From JAXFPC01 sp034180005 (GTDB lineage: Bacteria; Bacillota; Negativicutes; Acidaminococcales; Acidaminococcaceae), in contig JAXFPC010000039.1 in NCBI GenBank assembly GCA_034180005.1, forward strand, positions 1 to 33,317: DNA of 33,317 bases, given 5' to 3'. Position numbers and translations under genes: made by a program. Below the pieces are notes generated by a model that worked only from the letters and a program-made list of their open reading frames with translations, ran no database searches and was not told where the DNA came from. Positions 24,916-33,052 of the stretch are shown piece after piece (positions within the stretch are counted from its first letter, which is position 1; the number at the start of each line of letters is the position of its first letter).

Positions 24916-26168
24916 ACGATATTCTCTCCAATATTTGTACTTGCAGCTGCCATGCCGGCAACATAGCCGCTTGAAAAAGCAGCTTGCAGATTGTATCCGC
25001 CGGTGAATCCGTCAACGTCTATAACTTCTCCGGCAAAAAATAAATTTTTAATCAGTTTTGATTCCATTGTTTTCGGGTTTATTTCCGCAGTAGCCACACC
25101 GCCGGAAGTTACTATCGCTTCAGCCAAAGGCCGAGTTCTCACGATCGGCAGCGTAAAATTTTTCAGAACCTGTAAAAGTCTCTGTCTTTCCTCTTTGGAA
25201 ATTTGATTAATAAATTTATCCTCCGGCAAATATGCTCTGTCGCACACAACAGGTATAAGACTTTGCGGCAAAAGCTCCCTCAAACCGTTGGCCAGCTGCT
25301 TGCGACTGTACTTAAGAAAATCTCTCTTAATTCTCTCGTCAAGCTTATCTTCCTCCAACGCCGGTTTCAAATCAATACTGACCTCCACATTTTTACCCGC
25401 GCAGAGCATTCTGGCAACCAAGTTGCTCAAAGAGAGTATGATTGGCCCTGAAAGTCCGAAATGAGTAAAAAGCATCTCACCGAATTCGGAAGCGACACTT
25501 TTACCGTCAGTTATAATTGTTGCCCGCACATTACGCAAAGATAACCCCTGCAGATTTTTCACATAATCATCCGTACTCTCCAACGGCACCAGCGAAGGCA
25601 ACAAAGGAATGACGGAATGTCCTGTTCTTCTTGCAAGTTTTGCACCACTGCCGTCACTGCCTGTCCCCGGATAAGACGCACCTCCGGCGCACAAAATCAC
25701 CGCATCTCCTTTATAAACGCCTTTGTCAGTTCTTACACCCTGGGCTGCACCGGACTCTGTCAAAATTTCCTTGACATCCGTGTCAAGCAAAATTTTACCG
25801 CCAAGTTTTGTATATATTTTTACTAAAGTATCTACAACATCCTTAGCTTTGTCGCTGACCGGAAAAACCCTGCCGCCACGTTCCACCTTTGTAGGCAAAC
25901 CGTTGGCTTCAAGCATCTCCACAATATCTTCGTTCGTGAATCTGCGCAAAACTCCAAAAAGAAATCTACCGTTTACCGGAAGATTTTTGACGATTTCAGC
26001 TAAGTCGCAACTGTTAGTTATATTGCATCTGCCCTTGCCGGTTATCAGCAATTTTTTCCCCGGCTGACGCATCTTTTCTATTATCAGCGTCGAAGCTCCG
26101 CTTTTCGCGGCAGCAATTCCGGCCAGCAGTCCTGCCGCTCCGGCGCCTATAACTATGACCTTTACCAC
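24912..26168 (-). CDS. HI0933/YhiN-family NAD(P)/FAD-dependent oxidoreductase
   Basis: This 418-residue flavoprotein has an N-terminal dinucleotide-binding fold (VIVIGAGAAGLLAGIAAA) and the family block LLITGKGRCNITNS. The C-terminal FAD contact reads FFAGEVIDVDGFTGGYNLQAA, followed by FSSGYVAG. The family is widespread and its true reaction is not established; some related proteins act on tRNA or quinones, but I make no such claim. Start is GTG 26168, overlapping the end of rluB by 7 bases, with only a weak ribosome-binding site (GGGA), so it probably depends on translational coupling. Confidence 0.88.
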   Translation of the reverse strand: MVKVIVIGAGAAGLLAGIAAAKSGASTLIIEKMRQPGKKLLITGKGRCNITNSCDLAEIVKNLPVNGRFLFGVLRRFTNEDIVEMLEANGLPTKVERGGRVFPVSDKAKDVVDTLVKIYTKLGGKILLDTDVKEILTESGAAQGVRTDKGVYKGDAVILCAGGASYPGTGSDGSGAKLARRTGHSVIPLLPSLVPLESTDDYVKNLQGLSLRNVRATIITDGKSVASEFGEMLFTHFGLSGPIILSLSNLVARMLCAGKNVEVSIDLKPALEEDKLDERIKRDFLKYSRKQLANGLRELLPQSLIPVVCDRAYLPEDKFINQISKEERQRLLQVLKNFTLPIVRTRPLAEAIVTSGGVATAEINPKTMESKLIKNLFFAGEVIDVDGFTGGYNLQAAFSSGYVAGMAAASTNIGENIV

Positions 26169-26890
26169 AGTCCCGTTGCCTCCAACATCGCCTTCAGCTC
26201 CCTATCCGTTAAGTCTCTGAATTTCCCTCTGGAAACCTCTTTTAGTTCCAAAGGACCTATCTTTATTCTCATCAATTCGCGAACAGGAAAACCTATCGCG
26301 TCACACATCCTTCTTATTTGACGATTGCGACCCTCGTGAATGGCAATATCAAAAACGGTACAGTTTTTCTCGTGATTATAGGATCGCAAATTAACTATCG
26401 CCGGAGCAGTTTTACCGTCCTCCAGCACTACACCCAATTTCAATTGGTCAAGTTTGTCTTGCGGCACTATACCGGGAACTTTCACAACATAAACTTTCTG
26501 AATTTCATTTTTCGGGTGCATCAAAGCCTGAGCGAAATCACCGTCATTTGTCAATAACAATAAACCTTCGGTGTTATAGTCAAGCCTTCCGACGGGAAAA
26601 ACATGCTCCGGCAGGTCCTTAACATAATCACCTATACTGCGTCTGTTTTGCGGATCTTTCATCGTAGTGACAACGCCGCGCGGTTTATAAAACATGTAAT
26701 AGACTTTTGCCTCCGTTTTTATAAGCTTGCCGTCCACCGCAACTTTATCGCGTGACATATCAACTTTTGAACCTAACTCCTTGACTATTTTCCCGTTGAC
26801 TTTTACCCTGCCTGCTACAATAAATTTCTCCGCTTCACGACGCGAAGCAACTCCGGCAGCAGCTAAAGCCTTTTGCAGTCTTTCTTCCAT
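26162..26890 (-). CDS. rluB: 23S rRNA pseudouridine synthase B (RsuA/RluB family)
   Basis: This 242-residue protein has an N-terminal S4 domain (RLQKALAAAGVASRREAEKF) and a pseudouridine synthase domain with the catalytic aspartate in GRLDYNTEGLLLLTNDG. RNRQIRRMCDAIGFPVRELMRIKIG near the C-terminus (shown here as two family blocks) is typical of the RluB/RsuA class. The open frame begins with GTG 26902, but ATG 26890 has AAGGTGG 8-9 bases upstream. It follows scpB, the conserved scpA-scpB-rluB order of Firmicutes. RluB versus RluE/F specificity is by context. Confidence 0.92.
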   Translation of the reverse strand: MEERLQKALAAAGVASRREAEKFIVAGRVKVNGKIVKELGSKVDMSRDKVAVDGKLIKTEAKVYYMFYKPRGVVTTMKDPQNRRSIGDYVKDLPEHVFPVGRLDYNTEGLLLLTNDGDFAQALMHPKNEIQKVYVVKVPGIVPQDKLDQLKLGVVLEDGKTAPAIVNLRSYNHEKNCTVFDIAIHEGRNRQIRRMCDAIGFPVRELMRIKIGPLELKEVSRGKFRDLTDRELKAMLEATGLW

Positions 26891-26910
26891 CGAACTGCCC
26901 ACCTTATAAA

Positions 26911-27474
26911 TTATTCCATCTCCAGCGTCTGCTGCACTGAATCAGGTTCTGTCTCTCCAACTTCTCCATCTTCCTCCGTCACTGGAAGATCTTTGAGCGA
27001 ATTAAGTCCGAAAACATTTAAAAATTTTTCCGTTGTACCGTAAAGTATCGGATTACCCGGAACTTTTTTGCGACCGCGCTCTTCAACCAATTCCAACTCC
27101 AAGAGAGTGCTTACGACGCCATCTGCCTTTACACCTCTGATTGCCTCTATTTCCGAACGCGTAACAGGCTGCTTAAAAGCAATGATAGACAATGTTTCCA
27201 TTGCGGCATTGCTCAGCCTGACTTCCTTTTTCCTGCTTAAACCGGACAACATATCGTAATACTCCGGTTTTGTAACAAGCTGATAACCTCCAGCCACCTC
27301 TCTCAGCATCAAACCTCTGTCTTCTGCGGAACAGCGCTGTGACAGAGATGATAGAAGCTCCCAAACTTGAGGTTTATCCATTTGCAAGATATCTGCCAAC
27401 TCACTTACAGCCACCGGCTCTCCGGCTGCAAAAAGGACTGCCTCAAGTGCTGCAACTTTCTTGTCGTAGTACAT
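26911..27474 (-). CDS. scpB: Segregation and condensation protein B
   Basis: This 187-residue protein has two winged-helix domains (KVAALEAVLFAAGEPVAVSEL at the start; ETLSIIAFKQPVTRSEIEAIRGV in the second). It joins ScpA and SMC in the condensin complex that compacts and segregates the chromosome. An in-frame TTG at 27477 precedes ATG 27474. The ATG overlaps the scpA stop by one base and has GGGGTGA about 6 bases upstream, so I choose it. The C-terminal 25 residues are acidic and probably disordered. Confidence 0.95.
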   Translation of the reverse strand: MYYDKKVAALEAVLFAAGEPVAVSELADILQMDKPQVWELLSSLSQRCSAEDRGLMLREVAGGYQLVTKPEYYDMLSGLSRKKEVRLSNAAMETLSIIAFKQPVTRSEIEAIRGVKADGVVSTLLELELVEERGRKKVPGNPILYGTTEKFLNVFGLNSLKDLPVTEEDGEVGETEPDSVQQTLEME

Positions 27475-28184
27475 CAATGTTCACCCCGTTTTGCAAAAAT
27501 GTAAATGGGCGCGAACCTCTCAGATTGACTTATAGCTATCAGACCCATTTTAAGCAATTCTAAAATACCTAAAAAAACGGCCACCCTTTCTGCAGGATGT
27601 CCTGATCCGGCAACTTCATTCAAACTGACAGCCTTGCCGGATTTAAGCATTTTAAGGATATCTGCCATCTTTTCCTGCACACTAAATGCCTGCGGCTCAA
27701 TATAAGCCGTTTCTTCCGAAGCATCGTACACGAAAGCTGTTGCAAGAGCATCCATAAGTTCCCCGATGGAATACTCCGGCAACACCTTTTCACACATATC
27801 GGCAAACATACCTTTGCGTTGAAAACATTTATCTGCATCTTCTTTAAGAGCCAGCAGCTTTGCTGCCGCTTTCTTGATACGGCGATACTCCACCAACATC
27901 TCAACTAATTGCTGCCGCGGGTCGATGCCATCCTCTTCGTCGCCGGACTCATCTTGCGGAAGTAACATTCTTGATTTAATCTGCAGCAAAGTTGCCGCCA
28001 TAACCAAAAATTCGCTGGCAAGCTCCATATCATATTCCTGCAGCTGACTCAGGTAATCTATGTACTGCTCTGTTACTGAAACGATTGGAATATCGTAAAT
28101 ATCAACCTTATCCTTTTCGATCAGATGCATCAATAGATCGAGCGGCCCTTCAAATGCAGTCAACTTTAGCGAAAGTTCAGACAT
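27474..28184 (-). CDS. scpA: Segregation and condensation protein A
   Basis: This 236-residue kleisin bridges the SMC heads. The N-terminal block FEGPLDLLMHLIEKDKVDIYD is the family signature, followed by ITEQ-like helices and ASEFLVMAATLLQIKSRMLLP. The C-terminal winged helix includes VAVFLGILELLKMGLI. ATG 28184 is in the right place but has only a weak ribosome-binding site (GTGATG). The gene begins 6 bases after trpS, so coupling is likely. Confidence 0.95.
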   Translation of the reverse strand: MSELSLKLTAFEGPLDLLMHLIEKDKVDIYDIPIVSVTEQYIDYLSQLQEYDMELASEFLVMAATLLQIKSRMLLPQDESGDEEDGIDPRQQLVEMLVEYRRIKKAAAKLLALKEDADKCFQRKGMFADMCEKVLPEYSIGELMDALATAFVYDASEETAYIEPQAFSVQEKMADILKMLKSGKAVSLNEVAGSGHPAERVAVFLGILELLKMGLIAISQSERFAPIYIFAKRGEH

Positions 28185-28190
28185 AAAACA

Positions 28191-29180
28191 TCACATATTC
28201 ATGGCCGACTTAATCTCCGCCATGTTCTTTTCCGCTTCTCGACGCGCCCGTTCAGCTCCGTGATTAAGCACTTCTTTGATATATTTAGGATTGGACGCAT
28301 ATTTTTCACGTCTTGTATGGATATCCGTCAACATAGCATTCATTTTTTCAGCAAGGTTTTTCTTGCATTGCATGCAACCGATTTCTCCGGCGCGGCATTT
28401 CAATTCTATATCTGCAGCTTCTTCATAATTGAAAACCTTTTGAAATTTATAGACTATGCATACTTCAGGATGTCCCGGATCAGTTTTCTTAATACGCTGA
28501 GGGTCAGTCGTCATAAGCCGCACTTTTTCCCACAACTCCTCTGGAGAAGCGCCGAAAGGAATAGTGTTGCCATATGATTTCGACATTTTGCGTCCGTCTA
28601 TGCCCGGCAAAACTTTTGCCTTGGAAAAAACGGCTTGCGGTTCAGGAAAGACATCCTGTTTGTACAGAAAATTAAACCGTCTCGCTATTTCTCTTGTAAG
28701 CTCCAAATGAGCAGATTGATCCTCACCCACGGGAACGCAAGTAGCTTTATAAAGTAAAATATCAGCCGCCATCAATACAGGATACCCTAAAAAACCGTAA
28801 GTGTGCAAATCCTTACCCGTGCCTTCAAGATTAGCTATCTTGTCTTTATACGTAGGTACTCTCTCCAACCACGAAAGAGGTGTATTCATAGCCAGTAAAA
28901 GCGCCAGTTCGGCATGCTCCTTAACATGGGACTGTACAAAAATAATATTTTTTTCAGGATCCAGACCCGCACTTAACCAATCCAGAGCCATCTCAAAAAT
29001 ATTCTCCTGCAATTTTGAAGTATCAGCATAGGAAGAAGTAAGAGCATGGAGATCAACTATGGAAAAAAAGCACTCGTACTCATCCTGCAAACGTACCCAA
29101 TTCTCCAGCGCCCCCATATAATTACCAAGGTGAAAACGCCCGGAAGGTTGCATACCGCTAAAAATTCTTCCCTTTGTCAT
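28191..29180 (-). CDS. trpS: Tryptophanyl-tRNA synthetase with a likely iron-sulphur motif
   Basis: This 329-residue class I synthetase charges tRNA-Trp. The HIGH-like signature is PSGRFHLGNYMG (about 12-23), and KMSKSYGN matches KMSKS exactly. In the C-terminal anticodon-binding region four cysteines are arranged C-x20-C-x6-C-x2-C (Cys241, 262, 269, 272). This resembles the [4Fe-4S] motif C-x22-C-x6-C-x2-C reported for Thermotoga maritima TrpRS. ATG 29180 has AAGGGG about 9 bases upstream. There is no T-box leader: the gene lies 20 bases after the protease gene inside an operon, so it is not regulated by tRNA-Trp charging through a leader of its own. Confidence 0.96.
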   Translation of the reverse strand: MTKGRIFSGMQPSGRFHLGNYMGALENWVRLQDEYECFFSIVDLHALTSSYADTSKLQENIFEMALDWLSAGLDPEKNIIFVQSHVKEHAELALLLAMNTPLSWLERVPTYKDKIANLEGTGKDLHTYGFLGYPVLMAADILLYKATCVPVGEDQSAHLELTREIARRFNFLYKQDVFPEPQAVFSKAKVLPGIDGRKMSKSYGNTIPFGASPEELWEKVRLMTTDPQRIKKTDPGHPEVCIVYKFQKVFNYEEAADIELKCRAGEIGCMQCKKNLAEKMNAMLTDIHTRREKYASNPKYIKEVLNHGAERARREAEKNMAEIKSAMNM

Positions 29181-29200
29181 TCAGAAAAACCCCTTTATTT

Positions 29201-29824
29201 TTAGAATAGTATTCCGGAAATAATACTGTTGACCAAAGAAAGATATCCGCTGGCCAAAGGAGAAATGATTGCTCCCGTCACTCCGGTAAAGACTAAAGCT
29301 ATCAAGATGAAAAAACCGTACCTGTCGACAGTTTGACCGTACTTCCATGCCAAGTCACTCGGTAAAAGCTCCGTCAGCAATCTTGATCCGTCAAGTGGAG
29401 GCACAGGAATTAAATTAAAAAAAGCAAACCAAACATTATAAAGCTGCATCCACAACAATAAATTCGATACACTATGTGAAAGAATGCCGAAACGTTCCAT
29501 TACGGCAGCAAACAATGCCGCCAAAAAACACAGGACCAAATTTGCTGCCGGTCCGGCCAAGGCAACTTTCATCATACCTGATTTGCGATCTGAAAAATAT
29601 CTTGAATTAACCTGCACCGGTTTAGCCCAACCAAAACCGGCCACGACCAGAAGAATCGCGCCGACAGGATCAAGATGAGCCAAAGGATTCAGAGTCAACC
29701 GTCCCATATAGCGAGGAGTTTTGTCGCCCAAACTGTCGGCGCACTGGGCGTGAGCGTATTCGTGAACAGTAATTGCGAACAAAAGCGCCGGAATTCTGTA
29801 TATCATTGTGCTTAAATCAAGCAT
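29201..29824 (-). CDS. Site-2 protease family (M50) membrane metalloprotease
   Basis: This 207-residue intramembrane zinc protease has HEYAHA (His21, Glu22, His25) in its first membrane segment and the third-ligand motif NLIPVPPLDGSRLL near residue 135. About five hydrophobic segments are seen. It is of the short, PDZ-less group (YwhC-like), whose substrates are mostly unknown. An in-frame ATG at 29836 lies so that the GGAGG sits inside the coding part; ATG 29824 has that GGAGG 5 bases upstream and is preferred. It is the first gene of the trpS-scpAB operon, a pairing common in Firmicutes. Confidence 0.92.
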   Translation of the reverse strand: MLDLSTMIYRIPALLFAITVHEYAHAQCADSLGDKTPRYMGRLTLNPLAHLDPVGAILLVVAGFGWAKPVQVNSRYFSDRKSGMMKVALAGPAANLVLCFLAALFAAVMERFGILSHSVSNLLLWMQLYNVWFAFFNLIPVPPLDGSRLLTELLPSDLAWKYGQTVDRYGFFILIALVFTGVTGAIISPLASGYLSLVNSIISGILF

Positions 29825-29861
29825 AAAATCCTCCATGTTATCACGATTATTAATAAAGAAT

Positions 29862-29890
29862 ATTATACATCATATCATGATAACCGTCAA
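29862..29890 (-). promoter_or_regulatory. Promoter of the long M50-trpS-to-fni operon
   Basis: On the minus strand TTGACG (29885-29890) and TATAAT (29862-29867) are separated by exactly 17 bases. The transcript would start about 30 bases before the protease ATG and could run to the terminator at 20447-20499, about 9.4 kb, with gaps of at most about 20 bases between genes and many overlaps. Confidence 0.85.
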
Positions 29891-29918
29891 AAGATATTCC
29901 CGATAAACAGCGTAAATA

Positions 29919-29942
29919 ACCGCCGCAGAATACTGCGGCGGT
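29919..29942 (-). terminator. Terminator after the crotonase gene
   Basis: A perfect 10-bp GC-rich stem (29919-29928 with 29933-29942) with a 4-base loop lies 10 bases past the crotonase stop, followed on the minus strand by TTATTTACG. It separates xerC-codY-crotonase from the operon promoter at 29862-29890. Confidence 0.82.
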
Positions 29943-29952
29943 AACATAAAAT

Positions 29953-30729
29953 TTATTCACCATTGAATTGCGGTTCTCTCTTTTCGTAGAATGCCGCAAT
30001 CCCTTCCTTACAATCCTCCGTATCCATAAGCAGCGGCTGTGTCGTTTCTTCGATAGCCAACACTTCTTCGAGCGTGAGAGCTGTATTATTCAAATACTTC
30101 TTCATCAAGCCTATAGCCAGCGGAGGTCCTGCTGCCAATTTAGAAGCGACATTGTAAACAGTTTCCCTTAGCACTTCATCTTCAACAACATCGTTCACCA
30201 ACCCGAGCTTTTCCGCAGTTGCCGCATCCAGCATTTCTGCTGTGAACATCAAAGCTTTCGCTTTATGAAGTCCTATCGTCCTCGGAAGGAAATACATACC
30301 GCCGCAATCGGGAACCAAACCTACCTTAGCAAAGCTCTGCGCAAAACGAGCTTTATGCGAAGCGTAACTTAAATCACAGGCAAGCATCAGATTAAATCCT
30401 GCGCCGGCAGCCACACCGTTGACATAAGCAAGCACAGGTTTGGGAATTTCAGTAATCATTTTTGCAACTTTTCCAACCTTGGCGATAAAAGATTTTTTTA
30501 GCGCAACGCCCTGTAAATTATTTAGGAAGGCAAGATCGCCTCCCGCGCAAAATGCCTTACCGTTTCCGGTGAGGACAATCACTCCCACTTCGGCATCTTC
30601 GGCAGCCTTCGTTAACGCAACCAACAACCCTTCAACGAGTCGATCGTTCATCGCGTTTAAGCTCTCAGGCCGATTCATAGTAATGGTAGCAATCCGATTA
30701 CTGATACTGTACAATACTTCACTTTCCAC
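29953..30729 (-). CDS. Enoyl-CoA hydratase/isomerase (crotonase) family, PaaG-like
   Basis: This 258-residue crotonase-fold protein should act on a CoA thioester. The oxyanion-hole blocks AFCAGGDLAFL (59-69) and NGVAAGAGFNLMLACDL (104-120) are intact. The two catalytic glutamates of classic enoyl-CoA hydratase are absent: the region reads ARFAQSFAKVGLVPDCGG, with Asp141 in VPD and Ala where the second Glu would lie. The VPDxGG form recalls PaaG-type isomerases, which use an aspartate. GTG 30729 has AAGGAG 9 bases upstream. It follows codY by about 50 bases and ends at a terminator. Substrate unknown; hydratase naming would be risky. Confidence 0.85.
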   Translation of the reverse strand: MESEVLYSISNRIATITMNRPESLNAMNDRLVEGLLVALTKAAEDAEVGVIVLTGNGKAFCAGGDLAFLNNLQGVALKKSFIAKVGKVAKMITEIPKPVLAYVNGVAAGAGFNLMLACDLSYASHKARFAQSFAKVGLVPDCGGMYFLPRTIGLHKAKALMFTAEMLDAATAEKLGLVNDVVEDEVLRETVYNVASKLAAGPPLAIGLMKKYLNNTALTLEEVLAIEETTQPLLMDTEDCKEGIAAFYEKREPQFNGE

Positions 30730-30777
30730 CGTGTGTCACTCCTTTACAAATCTGCATATATATTTTCTAAATAAAAT

Positions 30778-31545
30778 CTATCTTGCAGCAAGCCCCTCAT
30801 AAAGAAATTCATTTTTTACTTTTATGTACGTGCCTTTCATACCCAATGATTGCGTCTCTATGATGCCTGCCGTTTCAAATTTACGTAAAGCATTGACAAT
30901 TACGGAACGAGTCAATGAAGATCTGTCGGCAATTTTTGACGCAACCAACATTCCTTCCATTTCGTTTAATTCCATGAAAATACTTTTAATCGCTTTTTTC
31001 TCGGAGAAAGACAAAATTTCAAAGGCCATATCTACAGCTTCACGACGGGCGTCTTTTGCTGCATCTTCATTGCGACGGCAATGCATAAATTCAAAAGCTG
31101 CTATTGCGACACCACACTCGCCAACAACGGTATCTTCATCATTAAATCTCCTCGTTCGCCGCGAACAAATAAGCGTACCTGCTCTATCTCCGTAAGCGTA
31201 AATAGGAAACACGGATGATTTTTTTGCCTTATAAAGACACTTGCCGTAATTTTCGATGAAACATTCTTCAATAGAAATTTCTATGTTAATTTCTGCAGAG
31301 GTAATTCCGTTAAGATATTCTAAAAAATCTTTTCTAAAATGTTTGGAAATAAAATTCTTCTCTTTACGTTCCTCGCATTTAAACTCTTCAGCATAAGCTC
31401 TACCTCGCAGAGTGCCGTCTACGTCAACAATGTATATCGTCGCTTTCAACAATTCGCTTAAAACAGCTGCAATATCCGGAAATTTGATAGCTTTACTATT
31501 TTGTACAAAGCTGTTTAAATTTCTCACTTTTTCCAACAATGACAT
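30778..31545 (-). CDS. codY: GTP-sensing transcriptional pleiotropic regulator CodY
   Basis: This 255-residue global regulator responds to GTP and branched-chain amino acids. The N-terminus MSLLEKVRNLNSFVQNS starts the GAF sensing domain. The C-terminal winged helix (ASKIADRSSLTRSVIVNALR, then FETAGIIETQSLGMKGTYIKV) matches the highly conserved CodY DNA-binding region. The open frame extends upstream to 31617, but ATG 31545 has AGAGGGG 5 bases upstream and fits the family length of about 259. It follows xerC by 34 bases, as in the Bacillus codV-codY operon, but without the intervening hslV and hslU genes. Confidence 0.95.
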   Translation of the reverse strand: MSLLEKVRNLNSFVQNSKAIKFPDIAAVLSELLKATIYIVDVDGTLRGRAYAEEFKCEERKEKNFISKHFRKDFLEYLNGITSAEINIEISIEECFIENYGKCLYKAKKSSVFPIYAYGDRAGTLICSRRTRRFNDEDTVVGECGVAIAAFEFMHCRRNEDAAKDARREAVDMAFEILSFSEKKAIKSIFMELNEMEGMLVASKIADRSSLTRSVIVNALRKFETAGIIETQSLGMKGTYIKVKNEFLYEGLAAR

Positions 31546-31579
31546 ATTAACCCCTCTTTTCACCTGCAAAACATACCGC

Positions 31580-32482
31580 TTAAGCGCGCGGATGATTTTT
31601 TTCGTAAACGGCCGCAATGCGCTCCGTTGTTACATGAGTATAAATCTGTGTGGTTGATAAATTAGCGTGACCAAGAAGTTCCTGAACAACTCGCAAATCA
31701 GCTCCGTGCTCCAAAAGATGAGTTGCGAAAGTATGTCTGATTGTATGCGGGCTGACATTTTTTTTAATCGCCAAAGCAGAAATGTACTTCTCTAAAATTC
31801 TCCTCACGCTTCTGTCAGTAAGCGCCCCACCTCGACTGTTAATAAAAATAAAATCATGTACGATGCCGTGATTGCGCATGATCAAGCTTCTCTCCTGATA
31901 ATAAACCGTTGTCACATCCGCGCATTTATGACCTATTGGTACTATACGCTCCTTATTGCCCTTACCCAGAAGAAGCACAAATAAATTACCAAGGTCTATT
32001 TTATTCAGCTTTAAAGCAACAAGCTCCGATACACGACAACCTGTAGCATATAAGAGTTCTAAGATAGCTCTGTCCCTTTTTCCCAAAGGAGTATTGTCCG
32101 GCAAATTCAGCAATTCATTTATTTCGATTTCGTCTAGAAAAGCAGGCAACTTTTTTTCCAGTTTAGGTGAACGTGTCTTCAGCAAAGGATTTACAGTCAC
32201 AATCCCCTCGCGCAGCAAATATTTATAAAATGAACGCAGAGACGAAATTCTTCTCGCTATCGTCCGCCTGGCATACTTCGCATCGCTGAGATGCGACAGA
32301 TAAGCGCGAATATCTAAATGAGTAACAACATTCGGCTCTACTGAACAATCAAATCTTCCCGACAAAAATACGCAAAAACTTTCTATATCTCGACGATAAT
32401 TCTCAATTGTTAAACCTGAGCAATTTTTTTCAACATTCAGATAGTTCAGAAACTGCTCCGTTAACTCCTTAAAAACGCTCAT
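31580..32482 (-). CDS. xerC: Tyrosine recombinase XerC/CodV
   Basis: This 300-residue site-specific recombinase resolves chromosome dimers at dif. The N-terminal SAM-like core-binding domain (FLNYLNVEKNCSGLTIENYR) precedes the catalytic domain. Arg in YATGCRVSEL, Lys in GKGNKERIVPIG, HTIRHTF, GHANLSTTQ and the nucleophile Tyr in IYTHV are all present. ATG 32482 has AAGGAG 4 bases upstream. It is the first gene of the xerC-codY-crotonase unit. XerC versus XerD assignment rests on its link to codY. Confidence 0.93.
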   Translation of the reverse strand: MSVFKELTEQFLNYLNVEKNCSGLTIENYRRDIESFCVFLSGRFDCSVEPNVVTHLDIRAYLSHLSDAKYARRTIARRISSLRSFYKYLLREGIVTVNPLLKTRSPKLEKKLPAFLDEIEINELLNLPDNTPLGKRDRAILELLYATGCRVSELVALKLNKIDLGNLFVLLLGKGNKERIVPIGHKCADVTTVYYQERSLIMRNHGIVHDFIFINSRGGALTDRSVRRILEKYISALAIKKNVSPHTIRHTFATHLLEHGADLRVVQELLGHANLSTTQIYTHVTTERIAAVYEKNHPRA

Positions 32483-32522
32483 ATAGCTCCTTTATAAATA
32501 ATACAAAAACATTTATATGTTT

Positions 32523-32528
32523 ATTATA
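32523..32528 (-). promoter_or_regulatory. Possible -10 of the xerC-codY promoter
   Basis: TATAAT on the minus strand lies about 40 bases before the xerC start. No acceptable -35 is found 16-18 bases upstream and no extended TG, so this is a weak call. Confidence 0.35.
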
Positions 32529-32795
32529 CAACTTAACGTTGAATAATTCTACCGTATGCATCAATACATTCAGCTCCACGTAATACGAAAAAGAGTTGAT
32601 AAAAAGTTTTGATAATTCATATTTTTAATGCCCGCCGGTAAAGAATTCAAGCAGCAGAATTTTTATAGCAGGAACCTGGACGAATAATTTCTCCTGTCCG
32701 GTCATAATTATATTTACATCCGCTTTCGGGCATAGCCCTCATACTACTGGCTACGCACAAGTGCGTCTATTATCGGCCTGCCAGCCATGCAGCAA
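32529..32795. other. Intergenic region between xerC and the IS200 remnant
   Basis: No protein gene is seen. The part nearest the tnpA relic (to about 32700) is probably its right-end sequence, including a perfect small hairpin ACGCAC-AA-GTGCGT at 32753-32766. The AT-rich part nearest xerC should hold the xerC promoter. ATGCCCG recurs inverted near 32629-32634 and 32729-32734, which may or may not mark an element end. Confidence 0.4.
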
Positions 32796-33043
32796 TTACC
32801 TGCTACCCGTAAACGGGTCCTTCGGATCAAACAAACTCAGTTGATCCTCTTCTCGATCTCGTTCCAACTGACTGGCAATATACTGCGTAATTGCCTTCGT
32901 ATTTTTTCCAGCCGTATCTACATAGTATCCCCTACACCAAAATTAGCGATTTTGGTAGGCAAATTTTAAATTGCCAAATCGTTGAAACAATTCCACTTGG
33001 TATGTATAAAACTATGTACAGAATTATTTTGTTCTTTTGACAC
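32796..33043 (-). pseudogene. tnpA: IS200-type transposase TnpA, internally deleted
   Basis: Two ends of an IS200 transposase survive. From GTG 33043, with AGGAGG 8 bases upstream, the frame reads MSKEQNNSVHSFIHTKWNC, the usual N-terminus before KYHIVFAPKYRR. Within about 10 bases the reading jumps to a different frame reading LFQRFGNLKFAYQNR, then a TAA stop at 32943-32945 where Glu or His is expected, then FWCRGYYVDTAGKNTKAI and on to LSLFDPKDPFTGSR and a stop at 32796. The family protein is about 150 residues; roughly 80 residues are missing, including the HUH metal site and most of the core. It cannot make an active transposase. Confidence 0.88.
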
Positions 33044-33052
33044 TGTAATGTC

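Noticed and set aside
29181..29200. T-box riboswitch ahead of trpS
   Set aside because: Only 20 bases separate trpS from the preceding gene; there is no room for a T-box leader, and none precedes the operon.
30760..30774. Possible CodY box between codY and the crotonase gene
   Set aside because: ATTTTCTAAATAAAAT shares only about 10 of 15 positions with the CodY consensus AATTTTCWGAAAATT, and AT-rich DNA gives such matches by chance.
32787..32969. 60-codon plus-strand open frame
   Set aside because: It is the antisense of the IS200 tnpA relic, whose own strand gives a clear family match.
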